Shown piece after piece: positions 37,584 to 46,424 of a stretch of 64,000 nt of DNA. Source of the stretch: Albidovulum sp. GTDB lineage: Bacteria > Pseudomonadota > Alphaproteobacteria > Rhodobacterales > Rhodobacteraceae. The stretch is from NCBI GenBank assembly GCA_015491895.1, contig WFVA01000098.1, forward strand, positions 1 through 64,000, in the 5' to 3' direction. The translations under genes and the position numbers were made by a program. Each line of letters starts with the position of its first letter. Position 1 is the stretch's first letter. The notes below the pieces were generated by a model, which saw nothing but the letters and a program-made list of their open reading frames with translations, was not told where the DNA came from and did no database searches.

Positions 37584-40500
37584 ATGAAGGTAATGAGCAT
37601 GAAGATGGTATCCGACATGAAAAGCCTCCGCACTCTGCTCCTCGGAGGCACAGCGCTGACCGTCGTCCTCTCGGCCGCTACGGCAAGCGCCGAAACGCGA
37701 CGCTGCGATCAGACGGATCTGCCGATCCCGGCCGAATGTCACCGCTCCAATGCAGGCACGGCCGTCGTGGTGCCGGCAGGCGAGAATGCCGAGCGGGCGG
37801 CAAGGCCCGGCGGTGGTTTCGAAAGCACAGGATTTTCGATCTCGATCGACGATCAGACGATCGCCGGCGCCCCGGCCCCGCGCAACCCCGAGCGCAAGAG
37901 TGATGTTGCCGCCGCTGCCGCGGGTGTGGATATCCGCTACGATGGGCTCGATACCCGCCGGATGCTGAACGTTACCACCGTTGACATGCGCGCCGCCTAT
38001 CGTGCTGGTGAGAGGATCCGTTTCCGCACCTCGATGAACTACCCGGCCTTCGTGAAGCGCGGCGAAGTCCGCATTATCGATCTCGAAAAGCGCGGGCAGC
38101 CGGTGGTCGCCACCATCCCTGCCAGCCCCAACGGCACGGCCGAATGGGTGATGCCTAAGGATGGCTCGGGGCGTTATGCCTATGTGATGCGGGTCTATGA
38201 TCTGAAGGGGCGGTATGATGAAACCATCCCGCTCGAGATCACCCGCACGGAAAAGCACTTCCCCACCCATGCCCAGGTGGGCGCCGCGCCCGTGGCGCCG
38301 GGCGAGGGCGAGGATCGCACGAAGCGGCGCACCATCCCCGTGCGCGGCGGCGTGATCACCGCATCGGGCAGCGGGGCCACGCCCGGTGGCACCGTGCGCG
38401 TGATGGGCGAGCCGGTGCCGGTGGATGGCGCGGGGCGCTTCGTGGTGAGCCGTATCCTGCCCGCCGGCGATCATGTGGTCACGGTGGATGTGAACGGCCG
38501 CCGTATCGTGCGCGATGTGAACATCCCGGCCTCGGAATGGTTCCGCCTCGGCATCGTCGATGTGACGGCCGGCATCCGCGATGATGACGCCGGCAATCGC
38601 GACGACTCTTACGTGGATGGCCGCCTCGCCTTCTACATCAAGGGCAAGACCCAAGCCGGCTATACCATCACCGCTTCGCTCGATACCGGCGAAGGGCCGA
38701 TCGAGGATATCTTCGAGCGCCTCAATGACAAGGATCCCCGCCGGGTGCTTGATCGTCTGCGCGAAGATGGCACCGAGCTTTACCCGACCTATGGTGATGA
38801 CAGCACCTATTTCGATGACACCCCCACAGCGGGGCGCGTCTTCCTGCGGGTGGAAAGCGAAAATCTGCGCTTCACCTGGGGCGATTTCAAGGCCGGGATG
38901 ACGGGCGCGAGCCTCTTGCAGAACACCCGCGATCTTTACGGTGCCGAGCTGCGCTGGCAATCGCGCAATGTCACCAACAATGGTGATCCGCGCTATTCGG
39001 TGGTGGCCTATGCGGCCACGCCCGATACCCTTACCCAGCGCGATATCCTGCGCGGCACGGGGGGCTCGGTCTATTTCCTCACCCGGCAGGATATTACCGG
39101 CGGCTCCGTCACCGTGACGGTGCAGACGGTCGATCCCGAAACTGGCCGCGTAGTTTCCACCCGCACCCTCACCGAAGGCACCGATTTCACCGTGGATCAC
39201 ATCCAGGGTGTGCTGATGCTCACCCATCCGCTGGAATCGGGGGCCGAGGATGGCGGGCTCATCGATGATGGCGGCGCGGATTACGATGTAAATCTCGTGG
39301 CGCAATATGAATACACCCCGAGCAGCACCGAAGTGGACGATACCGCCTGGGGCGGGCGGATCGAGGCCTGGGCCTCCGATCGCCTGCGCTTTGGCGCAAC
39401 GGTGATGCGCGAATCGACCGCCGGCGAAGATCAGAAGATGCACGGCGCCGATCTTCGCTTCCAGATGAGCGAAAAGAGCTATGCCGAGATCGAGTTTGCC
39501 CATACCGAAGGGCCGGGCATCACCCGCTCCACCTCCACCGATGGCGGGCTGACCATCGTTTCTTCCGCCGGCGCGCCCAGCACCGGGGCCAATGCGCTGC
39601 GCTTTGACAGCCGCTTCGATCTTGCCGATCTCGGGCTTTCCCGTGCGGGATTCGTGGGGCTTTACTACGAGCGCAAGGAAGCGGGCTTCTCGACCCTGAC
39701 GGAAGACATCACCGATGATCAGACGCTGATTGGCGCCGAGTTTGAGGTGGTGCTTTCCGAGCGCCTCACCTTCGGCGGCGATGCCGAGCGTTTCGAGAAG
39801 GACAATGGCGACGAGAAAACCGAAGCGGAACTGCGCCTGAAATACGCGCTCAATCCAAAGTGGACGATCGAGGGCGGCCTTCAGTTCACCGACAAGACGA
39901 CGATCGGGGACCCGGCCAGGACGGGCGACCGCACCGATGCAGCGATCCGGCTGACCTACACGCCTTCCGATGATCTGGAGCTTTATGGCTATGCCCAGGG
40001 CACGCTCAGCCGCTCCGGCGGGCTGGATCGCAATGATCGCCTTGGCCTCGGCTTCGATGCGCAGCTGAGCGAAAAGCTGAGCCTGGCGGGCGAGCTTTCC
40101 GACGGCACCGCGGGCGAGGGCGCGTCCCTGCGCCTTGGCTACACGCCCACGGCCGATAACGAGATCTATCTCGGCTACACGCTCGATCCCACGCGCGAAG
40201 GCGCGGGCGGGGATCTCCACGATCGCGGCCGGGTGGTGTTTGGCGGGCGTTATCGCGTGTCCGAAACGCTGACCACCTACAGCGAAACGGTCTATGATCT
40301 GCCCACCAACCAGCGTTCGCTTTCCAATGTGTTCGGTGTGAACTACACCCCGAATTCGGCTTGGACGCTGAGCGGCACGCTTGAGAAGGGGCGGGTGCGC
40401 GATGACGCGAGCGGTGATTTCGATCGCCTGGCGCTTTCCTTCGGCGCCGCTTACAGCCGCAGCGAGAACATGAGCTGGCGGGCGCGCCTCGAATACCGCA

Positions 40501-41165
40501 CCGAGGATGGCGCGGGCACCGCGCGCGATCGCGAAACCTGGGCGCTGACGGCCGGTTACACCAACAAGATCAATGATGACTGGCGCCTTCTCGCCAATGT
40601 TGATGCGTTGATTTCGCAAAGCGCCGAGGGGGATTTCCGCGATGGCGAATATGTGCGCGCATCGCTCGGCTATGCCTATCGGCCCATCGATAACGAGCGC
40701 CTCAACGTGCTGTTCCGCTACACCTACCTGCGCGATCTTCCGGGCGAGGATCAGGTGGGCGCCGACGGCACCACCAACCAGCCCCTGCAGATGAGCAACA
40801 TCCTTTCGGTGAACGCGGCCTACGATCTTTCACCCCGCCTCACGCTGGGTGGCAAGCTCGGCTGGCGTCAGGCGCGCGTGGCTCCGCGCGGCACCACGAA
40901 CTTCACCGACAACACCGCCACCCTCGCCGCCCTGCGGCTTGACTGGCACGTGACTCACAGATGGGACATCATGGGTGAGGCCCGCGTGCTTTTTACGGAT
41001 GAAACCGATACTACAGAAACTGGCGCGCAGATCGCCGTCTATCGCCATCTCAATGCCAATGTGAAGCTTGGCGTGGGTGTTGAATGGGGTTCTGTTTCGG
41101 ACGATCTCGCGGATATAAATTACGATTCGCGGGGGATATTTCTGAATATCGTCGGCAAGTTCTGA
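37584..41165 (+). CDS. Large outer-membrane beta-barrel partner of the DUF11 protein
   Basis: An 1193-residue predicted outer-membrane protein. The signal peptide (LLLGGTALTVVLSAATASA) is followed by a Cys-containing segment, then periplasmic beta-domains (residues about 120-330; for example ERIRFRTSMNYPAFVKRGEV and RILPAGDHVVTVDVNGR). From about residue 340 to the end, alternating polar/apolar strands with short turns dominate (RLTFGGDAERFEKDNG, LELYGYAQGTLSRSG, SEKLSLAGELSD), and the protein ends in Phe (LNIVGKF), the outer-membrane assembly signal. No TonB box or plug domain is evident. The start ATG 37584 has GGGAGG at 37571-37576, overlapping the DUF11 stop, so the two are co-translated. 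Export or anchoring of the DUF11 protein is inference. Confidence 0.85.
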   Translation: MKVMSMKMVSDMKSLRTLLLGGTALTVVLSAATASAETRRCDQTDLPIPAECHRSNAGTAVVVPAGENAERAARPGGGFESTGFSISIDDQTIAGAPAPRNPERKSDVAAAAAGVDIRYDGLDTRRMLNVTTVDMRAAYRAGERIRFRTSMNYPAFVKRGEVRIIDLEKRGQPVVATIPASPNGTAEWVMPKDGSGRYAYVMRVYDLKGRYDETIPLEITRTEKHFPTHAQVGAAPVAPGEGEDRTKRRTIPVRGGVITASGSGATPGGTVRVMGEPVPVDGAGRFVVSRILPAGDHVVTVDVNGRRIVRDVNIPASEWFRLGIVDVTAGIRDDDAGNRDDSYVDGRLAFYIKGKTQAGYTITASLDTGEGPIEDIFERLNDKDPRRVLDRLREDGTELYPTYGDDSTYFDDTPTAGRVFLRVESENLRFTWGDFKAGMTGASLLQNTRDLYGAELRWQSRNVTNNGDPRYSVVAYAATPDTLTQRDILRGTGGSVYFLTRQDITGGSVTVTVQTVDPETGRVVSTRTLTEGTDFTVDHIQGVLMLTHPLESGAEDGGLIDDGGADYDVNLVAQYEYTPSSTEVDDTAWGGRIEAWASDRLRFGATVMRESTAGEDQKMHGADLRFQMSEKSYAEIEFAHTEGPGITRSTSTDGGLTIVSSAGAPSTGANALRFDSRFDLADLGLSRAGFVGLYYERKEAGFSTLTEDITDDQTLIGAEFEVVLSERLTFGGDAERFEKDNGDEKTEAELRLKYALNPKWTIEGGLQFTDKTTIGDPARTGDRTDAAIRLTYTPSDDLELYGYAQGTLSRSGGLDRNDRLGLGFDAQLSEKLSLAGELSDGTAGEGASLRLGYTPTADNEIYLGYTLDPTREGAGGDLHDRGRVVFGGRYRVSETLTTYSETVYDLPTNQRSLSNVFGVNYTPNSAWTLSGTLEKGRVRDDASGDFDRLALSFGAAYSRSENMSWRARLEYRTEDGAGTARDRETWALTAGYTNKINDDWRLLANVDALISQSAEGDFRDGEYVRASLGYAYRPIDNERLNVLFRYTYLRDLPGEDQVGADGTTNQPLQMSNILSVNAAYDLSPRLTLGGKLGWRQARVAPRGTTNFTDNTATLAALRLDWHVTHRWDIMGEARVLFTDETDTTETGAQIAVYRHLNANVKLGVGVEWGSVSDDLADINYDSRGIFLNIVGKF

Positions 41166-41196
41166 TTCCTCCCTGTTAGCGAGTTGGTCGACGATA

Positions 41197-41230
41197 GGAG
41201 CCCGCCGCATGGTGCAATGTGGCGGGCTCC
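41197..41230. terminator. Bidirectional terminator between barrel gene and Trm112-like gene
   Basis: Perfect 10-base stem GGAGCCCGCC (41197-41206) and GGCGGGCTCC (41221-41230) with a 14-base loop containing a further CAT/ATG pairing. It lies 31 bases after the barrel stop and before the convergent Trm112-like stop. The T tract is short on both sides. Confidence 0.75.
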
Positions 41231-41249
41231 CCTTGCCCTGCAGGCCAGA

Positions 41250-41438
41250 TCAATCGAGCTGGCGTGCCTCGTCCACCAGCATGACGGGAATGCCGTTGCG
41301 GATCGGAAAGGCGAGATGCGCGGCCTTGGAAATCAGTTCCTGGCGTTCGGCATCATAGCTCAGGATCGCATGGGTCACCGGGCATACGAGGCTTTCGAGC
41401 ATCCTTGGATCGAACCTGCCGTTTTCCTTTTCAGTCAC
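41250..41438 (-). CDS. Trm112-family zinc-ribbon-like protein (YcaR type)
   Basis: A 62-residue protein with [16 protein letters not shown] and [17 protein letters not shown], the bacterial Trm112/UPF0434 pattern. Only one cysteine of the usual zinc pair is present. In eukaryotes and archaea Trm112 activates methyltransferases; the bacterial role is not well established. It overlaps the gene upstream (Lon-N-like) by 4 bases. Confidence 0.92.
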   Translation of the reverse strand: MTEKENGRFDPRMLESLVCPVTHAILSYDAERQELISKAAHLAFPIRNGIPVMLVDEARQLD

Positions 41439-42088
41439 TGGATTACCTCATTGTCAGTGTCGTTGCCCCTGTGCAGGGCATATTCCATCAGGGTGATCAG
41501 TATCTCGCGCCGATCGGTCAGGGTTGGGGCTTCGAGAAGGGCCTGTTTGTCTTCCGGCTCGAAGGGGCTCAGCATGGCGATGGAATTGATCAGCAGCTCT
41601 TCATCCGCGCCTTCCATGCTTTCCCAATCCGCTTCCAGCCCCTCGACTGCGAAATAGCGGCGCAGAAGGCTCATGAAATGCTCACGGGCAAGGCCCGGGT
41701 CATGCTCTGGCTGCCCGAGATCGCGCTCGAAACCCTGCCAGCTTACATCCGCGCGCAGATAGGGGGTGAAGCCCGAAATCTGCCCCTTCACCCGAAAACG
41801 CGAGATGCCCCGAAGCGTGATCATGTAGCGGCCATCGTCCAGCTCCGAGAAGGCGATCACCCGCCCGGCGCAACCGATCTGATGCAGCTTTGGCGAGGGG
41901 TTGTCATCCGAGGGGTGGATCGGCTGGATCATCCCGATCAGGCGATGCGGCGTTTTCAGCACATCATCGAGCATGGCGAGATAGCGGGGCTCGAAGATGT
42001 GCAGCGGCAATTGCCCGCGAGGCAGGATGACAGCGCCGGGGAGGGGGAACAGCGGGAGGGTATCGGGCAGGTCAGCAGGGGAAAACAT
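41435..42088 (-). CDS. Lon N-terminal-domain (LON substrate-binding) protein
   Basis: A 217-residue stand-alone version of the substrate-recognition domain of Lon protease, without ATPase or peptidase: [29 protein letters not shown], given here only as its parts [15 protein letters not shown] and [11 protein letters not shown], followed by [17 protein letters not shown] and LRGISRFRV. The helical second half ends normally. Function is unproven; the order thioredoxin/TPR protein, Lon-N protein, Trm112-like protein on one strand is conserved among alphaproteobacteria as far as I recall. Gap to the upstream gene is 26 bases. Confidence 0.93.
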   Translation of the reverse strand: MFSPADLPDTLPLFPLPGAVILPRGQLPLHIFEPRYLAMLDDVLKTPHRLIGMIQPIHPSDDNPSPKLHQIGCAGRVIAFSELDDGRYMITLRGISRFRVKGQISGFTPYLRADVSWQGFERDLGQPEHDPGLAREHFMSLLRRYFAVEGLEADWESMEGADEELLINSIAMLSPFEPEDKQALLEAPTLTDRREILITLMEYALHRGNDTDNEVIQ

Positions 42089-42114
42089 GCGCCAACCATA
42101 CCCTGAATCGCGCC

Positions 42115-43008
42115 TTACGCATAGATCAGCGATGTGAGCCTGCGCCGCCCGCTCTTCACGATCGGATCTTCAGGCGGGAGAGCCTCGAAAATCGTCATCA
42201 GCTGCTTCTTCGCGGCTTCGTCATTCCAGGAGCGGTCACGGCGGAAGATTTCCAGAAGCTCGTCGATCGCCGCCTCGGCATCGCCCGAGGCATAGAGCGC
42301 CTTGGCGAGATCGAAACGGGCCCCGAGATCGTCGGGATCCTTCTCCACCCTGGCCCGGAGCTCATCGATCGGGCCGGCTTCGGCGGCCTGTCTGGCAAGT
42401 TCGAGCTGGGCGCGGGCGGCCTCGATCTCGGAAGCTTCCCGGATCTTTTCCGGCACCGCTTTCAGAAGCGCTTCGGCCTGTTCGGTATTGCCCGCGGCGA
42501 GATTCGCGCGCACGAGGCCGCCGTAAGCGGCGGCGTTTTCCGGCTCTTCCTCGAGGATGGCGGCAAAGGTTTCGGCCGCATCCGCCGCGGCGCCTTCCTT
42601 CAGCATCTCCTCGGCGGCTTCGATCGCGGCGGCAAGCCCGCCGTCATCGCCGGTGATCTTTTCGATGAATTCGCGGATCGCGGAAGGCGGCAGGGCCCCC
42701 TGGAAGCCGTCCACGGGCTTGCCGTCGGCAAAGGCATAGACGGTGGGGATCGACTGGATGCGCAGCTGTGCGGCGATCTGCTGGTTTTCGTCGATGTTGA
42801 TCTTCACCATCTTCACCTTGCCCTTGGCGCGCTTCACTTCCGCCTCGAGCGCGGGCCCGAGCGTGCGGCAGGGGCCGCACCAGGGCGCCCAGAAATCGAC
42901 GATCACCGGCACGCGCTTGCTGGCCTCGATCACGTCTTCCATGAAGTGGAGTTCGTCCGAATCCTTGATCAGATCATCATTTGCGGGGGTGTTGCCTTGT
43001 TCGAGCAT
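42115..43008 (-). CDS. Thioredoxin-domain plus TPR protein (YbbN/CnoX-like)
   Basis: A 297-residue protein. Residues 25-125 are a thioredoxin fold with VDFWAPWCGPCRTLGPALE, so the CGPC active site is intact, unlike E. coli CnoX, which has SxxC. The C-terminal half consists of TPR-like helices (AADAAETFAAILEEEPENAAAY, DLAKALYASGDAEAAIDELL). E. coli CnoX is a holdase that passes clients to GroEL and protects them from oxidation; a comparable role here is inferred. The start at 43008 gives the conserved N-terminus; the open frame continues upstream but has no homology-like sequence. Confidence 0.92.
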   Translation of the reverse strand: MLEQGNTPANDDLIKDSDELHFMEDVIEASKRVPVIVDFWAPWCGPCRTLGPALEAEVKRAKGKVKMVKINIDENQQIAAQLRIQSIPTVYAFADGKPVDGFQGALPPSAIREFIEKITGDDGGLAAAIEAAEEMLKEGAAADAAETFAAILEEEPENAAAYGGLVRANLAAGNTEQAEALLKAVPEKIREASEIEAARAQLELARQAAEAGPIDELRARVEKDPDDLGARFDLAKALYASGDAEAAIDELLEIFRRDRSWNDEAAKKQLMTIFEALPPEDPIVKSGRRRLTSLIYA

Positions 43009-43073
43009 GGTTCGTTCCCAGTGTGATTTCGGTTTGGCCTCTATATGTGGCCATTTGGGTGAAAACCCAAGGG

Positions 43074-43862
43074 TCAGAGATCGAAAGTTGCGAAAACCGG
43101 GGCGTGATCGCTGGGCTTTTCCCAGCCGCGCGCATGGCGCAGGATGCGGCTGCCATGCGCCGCCGGGGCGATATCGGGGCTGGCCCAGATGTGATCGAGG
43201 CGCCGGCCCTTGTCGGCGGCGTCCCAATCGCGGGCGCGGTAGCTCCACCAGGAGTAGAGGCGGCCTTCGGGGATGTCGGCGCGGGTCACGTCATGCCAGC
43301 GGCCGGCATCCTGCACCTCGGCCAGATGCGCCACCTCGATCGGCGTGTGGCTGACCACCTTGAGGAGCGCCTTGTGGTTCCACACGTCATCCTCGCGCGG
43401 CGCAATATTGAGATCGCCCAAGAGAATGGCCTTCTTTGGCTTTTCGGCATGGAACTGATCGCGAAGCTCCGTGAGGTAATCGAGCTTCTGGCCGAATTTC
43501 TCGTTGGCCTCCCGATCGGGCACATCCCCGCCCGCCGGCACATAGTGATTGTGGATGATCACGCCGTTTTCGAGCCGCGCCGCCACATGGCGGGCATGGC
43601 CGAGCGCCACGTAATCATGGCTGCCGGCATCCTTGATCGGCAATCGCGAGAGGATCGCCACGCCATTGTAGCCCTTCTGCCCGCGTGCCACCATGTAGCG
43701 ATAGCCGAGTGCGGCGAAGCCTTCGGTGGGGATCTTTTCCACCGGGCTTTTGCATTCCTGCAGGCAGAGAATATCCGGCGCTTCCTCCTCTAGCAGGCGC
43801 CTCACCAGCCCTTCGCGCAGGCGGATCGAGTTGATGTTCCAGGTGGCGATGGTGAATGGCAT
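43074..43862 (-). CDS. xthA: Exodeoxyribonuclease III
   Basis: An AP endonuclease and 3' exonuclease in base-excision repair, 262 residues. Motifs are ATWNINSIRLREGLV, LCLQECK (catalytic Glu), the GDLNIAPREDDVWN region with the catalytic Asp and Asn, RLDHIWAS and SDHAPVFATF with the catalytic His. ATG 43862 has AGGAG upstream. The cenR terminator ends 34 bases before this start, so xthA needs its own promoter within a very short leader or read-through. Confidence 0.97.
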   Translation of the reverse strand: MPFTIATWNINSIRLREGLVRRLLEEEAPDILCLQECKSPVEKIPTEGFAALGYRYMVARGQKGYNGVAILSRLPIKDAGSHDYVALGHARHVAARLENGVIIHNHYVPAGGDVPDREANEKFGQKLDYLTELRDQFHAEKPKKAILLGDLNIAPREDDVWNHKALLKVVSHTPIEVAHLAEVQDAGRWHDVTRADIPEGRLYSWWSYRARDWDAADKGRRLDHIWASPDIAPAAHGSRILRHARGWEKPSDHAPVFATFDL

Positions 43863-43895
43863 GGGGCGCGGGCTCCTTTTCACCCCATGAAGCGC

Positions 43896-43923
43896 AAAAA
43901 AAGGCCCGGCGCAAGGCCGGGCC
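43896..43923 (-). terminator. Rho-independent terminator of cenR
   Basis: On the minus strand GGCCCGGC, a short loop, then GCCGGGCC and seven Ts. Stem arms are 43916-43923 and 43903-43910, the T tract is 43896-43902. It lies about 50 bases after the cenR stop and is the clearest intrinsic terminator in the window. Confidence 0.9.
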
Positions 43924-43972
43924 AGTCCAACAGGGAGGATTGCGTCATGACCCCAACGCACGAGGGATCTCC

Positions 43973-44659
43973 TTACAGGTTCAGTTTATAGCCCCCGGAT
44001 TCGGTAACAAGAAGGCGGGCGTTTGACGGATCTGGTTCTATTTTTTGCCGAAGCCGGTAGATATGGGTTTCCAGCGTGTGGGTGGTAACGCCCGCATTGT
44101 AGCCCCAGACCTCATGCAGAAGCACATCGCGCGGCACCACCTTTTCTGGCGCCCGGTAGAGGAACTTGAGGATGTTTGTTTCCTTCTCCGTCAGCCGGAT
44201 TTTCCTTTCATCTTCGCCAATTAGCATCTTCATGGCGGGCTTGAACGTGTAGGGGCCAAGCTGGAATACGGCATCTTCGGATTGCTCGTGCTGGCGAAGC
44301 TGGGCGCGGATGCGTGCGAGCAGCACCGGGAACTTGAAGGGCTTTGTCACGTAATCATTGGCGCCGGCATCGAGGCCGAGAATTGTGTCAGCGTCCGAAT
44401 CATGGCCCGTCAGCATCAGCACCGGGCATTTCACCCCCTGCTTGCGCATCAGGCGGCAAAGCTCGCGGCCATCCGTATCGGGCAGGCCCACATCGAGGAT
44501 CACCAGATCGTGGTGGCCGGCCTTGGCCTTTTCGAGCGCCTCATGGCCGGTGGCCGCTTCGAGCACATCAAAATCCTCCGTCATCACCAGCTGTTCGCTG
44601 AGCGCCTCGCGGAGATCGTCGTCATCATCCACGAGAAGGATCTTTTTCATATTGCCCAT
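43973..44659 (-). CDS. cenR: OmpR-family response regulator CenR (cell-envelope regulator)
   Basis: A 228-residue response regulator matching what I remember of Caulobacter and Rhodobacter CenR: receiver domain with ILLVDDDDDLREAL, Asp acceptor in VILDVGLPDTDGRELC, ANDYVTKPFKFPVLLARIR, then a winged helix with RLTEKETNILKFLYRA, VWGYNAGVTTHTLETHIYR and RQKIEPDPSNARLLV. CenR is essential in Caulobacter and controls envelope genes in Rhodobacter. ATG 44659 has AAGGAG 8 bases upstream on the minus strand, better than ATG 44650. The cognate kinase CenK is not adjacent. A strong terminator follows. Confidence 0.9.
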   Translation of the reverse strand: MGNMKKILLVDDDDDLREALSEQLVMTEDFDVLEAATGHEALEKAKAGHHDLVILDVGLPDTDGRELCRLMRKQGVKCPVLMLTGHDSDADTILGLDAGANDYVTKPFKFPVLLARIRAQLRQHEQSEDAVFQLGPYTFKPAMKMLIGEDERKIRLTEKETNILKFLYRAPEKVVPRDVLLHEVWGYNAGVTTHTLETHIYRLRQKIEPDPSNARLLVTESGGYKLNL

Positions 44660-44818
44660 CGGCCCGCTCCTTTTTCTTACCTGGAATTTGGGCACGTATC
44701 TTCGGATCGGCAAGCCCCGGAACCCTCCTTTCACGCATCTGTGTGAAAAGTCGGGCATATGTTTCATCTTCGGGCGGAAAGGATTACATGGGATGGCAAA
44801 GCTGTAACAGGACGCCGC

Positions 44819-45910
44819 ATGAAACTCAGCCCAGACACCGCCGAACTGCTTGCCCGCGCCCGTGGCGATCTGCGCATGGGTGTGCCTGTGGTGCTTGCGG
44901 ACGGCGGGCGTGCGGTGCTCATGGCGGCAGCGGAAACCCTGACCCCGGAGCGCCTTGCGGCAATGCGCAAGCTGGGGGGCAATCCGGTGCTGGTGATCAC
45001 CGCGCGCCGCGCCGAGACGTTGAAGGCGCGCGCATATGACGGCGGCATCGCGCGCATTCCCCTGCCGGAGGAAGCGGATATAGGATGGGTTGTGGATGTG
45101 GCCGATCCCGCCGGTGATCTCATGCACCCGCTCAAGGGGCCGCTGCCCACGCTGCGCGAGGGTGATCCGTCCCTTGCGCGGCTTTCGATGCCTCTTCTGA
45201 AAAGCGCCCGCCTGCTGCCTGCCGCGGTGATCCTGGACATCCCCGAAGGCCCCGCCTTCGCCGCAAACGAGGGGCTGACGCTCCTTGATGCCAGCAGGAT
45301 CGCCCCGGAAATGGCGCTTGCGCCCACTTTGCAGGAGGTCGTCAGTGCGCGGGTGCCGCTTGCGGTTTCAAGCGCGGGGCGGGTGCATGTGTTCCGCCCC
45401 GAGGATGGCGGAGAGGAGCACTACGCCATCGAGATCGGGAAGCCTGCGCGCGATCGCCCGGTGCTGGCGCGGCTGCATTCGGCCTGTTTTACCGGCGATC
45501 TGCTGGGTTCGCTCAAATGCGATTGCGGGGCGCAGCTGCGCGCGGCGCTGAAGCAGATGGGGGATGAGGGCGCGGGCGTGCTTCTTTATCTCAATCAGGA
45601 GGGGCGGGGCATCGGGCTTGCCAACAAGATGCGTGCCTACAGCCTTCAGGATCAGGGCTTTGACACCGTGGAGGCCAATCATCGCCTCGGTTTCGAGGAT
45701 GACGAGCGCGATTTTCGCATCGGCGCCAATATCCTGAAGACGATGGGTTTTGGCGCGGTGCGGCTGCTGACGAACAATCCCCGCAAGGTGGAGATGATGG
45801 AGCGCGCAGGGGTGCAGGTGGCGGAGCGGGTGCCGCTCAAGGTCGGCCACACGCCGGAAAACGCGGCCTATCTCGCCACCAAGGCGAAGAAATCCGGGCA
45901 TCTGCTGTGA
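44819..45910 (+). CDS. ribA: GTP cyclohydrolase II with degenerate N-terminal DHBP-synthase-like domain
   Basis: RibA opens GTP for riboflavin synthesis. In this 363-residue product the C-terminal half has the zinc site [22 protein letters not shown] given here as [15 protein letters not shown] (C-x10-C-x-C), [17 protein letters not shown], and [16 protein letters not shown]. The N-terminal 160 residues resemble RibB but lack its catalytic RExD-type motif, so they are probably non-catalytic. ATG 44819 has AGGA upstream. It overlaps the YkuD gene by 4 bases and diverges from cenR. Confidence 0.93.
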   Translation: MKLSPDTAELLARARGDLRMGVPVVLADGGRAVLMAAAETLTPERLAAMRKLGGNPVLVITARRAETLKARAYDGGIARIPLPEEADIGWVVDVADPAGDLMHPLKGPLPTLREGDPSLARLSMPLLKSARLLPAAVILDIPEGPAFAANEGLTLLDASRIAPEMALAPTLQEVVSARVPLAVSSAGRVHVFRPEDGGEEHYAIEIGKPARDRPVLARLHSACFTGDLLGSLKCDCGAQLRAALKQMGDEGAGVLLYLNQEGRGIGLANKMRAYSLQDQGFDTVEANHRLGFEDDERDFRIGANILKTMGFGAVRLLTNNPRKVEMMERAGVQVAERVPLKVGHTPENAAYLATKAKKSGHLL

Positions 45911-46422
45911 GCTGGCCCGGGCTCGGAGATCTCGTGCTCACGCCAAAAGGCGTGCGCTTCGCGGGCCGGGTGTTCCTCTGTGCCATCGGGCGCGGCGGCG
46001 TGCGGCGCGACAAGCGTGAGGGCGATGGTGCCACACCGGCCGGGATCCACCGCATCACCGGCCTTCTTTATCGCGCCGACCGAATGGCCTGCCCCGCTCC
46101 CTGGGCCCGCCCGATCGGCCCCCGGGATCTCTGGTGCGACGATCCCGCCTCACCGGCTTACAATATGCCCGTGCGCGCGCCATTTGCCGCACGCCACGAG
46201 CGCCTGTTTCGCCCCGATCCTCTCTATGACATGATCCTCACTACCGACTGGAACAGCGCTCCGCCCCGCCCCGGCGCGGGCAGCGCGATCTTTCTCCATA
46301 TCTGGCGGCGACCGGGGTATCCCACCGAAGGCTGCATTGCCTTTGCGCGAGAGGATCTGATGTGGATCGTCACGCGGATCGGGCCGGGAACCCGGCTGAT
46401 CGTGCCGCCATTGCCGGCCTGA
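45907..46422 (+). CDS. YkuD (L,D-transpeptidase) domain protein without signal peptide
   Basis: A 171-residue protein of the COG3786 type. The catalytic motif is seen as [19 protein letters not shown]: His, then T-E-G-C with the catalytic Cys. [25 protein letters not shown] (GDG-TP element) is also typical. There is no signal peptide or membrane segment, which is odd for an enzyme expected to act on peptidoglycan; export by another route or a cytoplasmic substrate is possible. It overlaps ribA by 4 bases and ends 2 bases before the convergent mtaB stop. Confidence 0.88.
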   Translation: MSWPGLGDLVLTPKGVRFAGRVFLCAIGRGGVRRDKREGDGATPAGIHRITGLLYRADRMACPAPWARPIGPRDLWCDDPASPAYNMPVRAPFAARHERLFRPDPLYDMILTTDWNSAPPRPGAGSAIFLHIWRRPGYPTEGCIAFAREDLMWIVTRIGPGTRLIVPPLPA

Positions 46423-46424
46423 TC

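Noticed and set aside
33878-37651. 1257-codon open frame on the minus strand across the DUF11 gene
   Set aside because: It is antisense to a clearly structured repeat protein, and its product (HRRG-rich) has no recognisable fold. Its length results from the repetitive, GC-rich codon use of the plus strand.
37365-40619. 1084-codon open frame antisense to the barrel gene
   Set aside because: No ribosome site, no domain, amino acid content typical of antisense frames in GC-rich genes.
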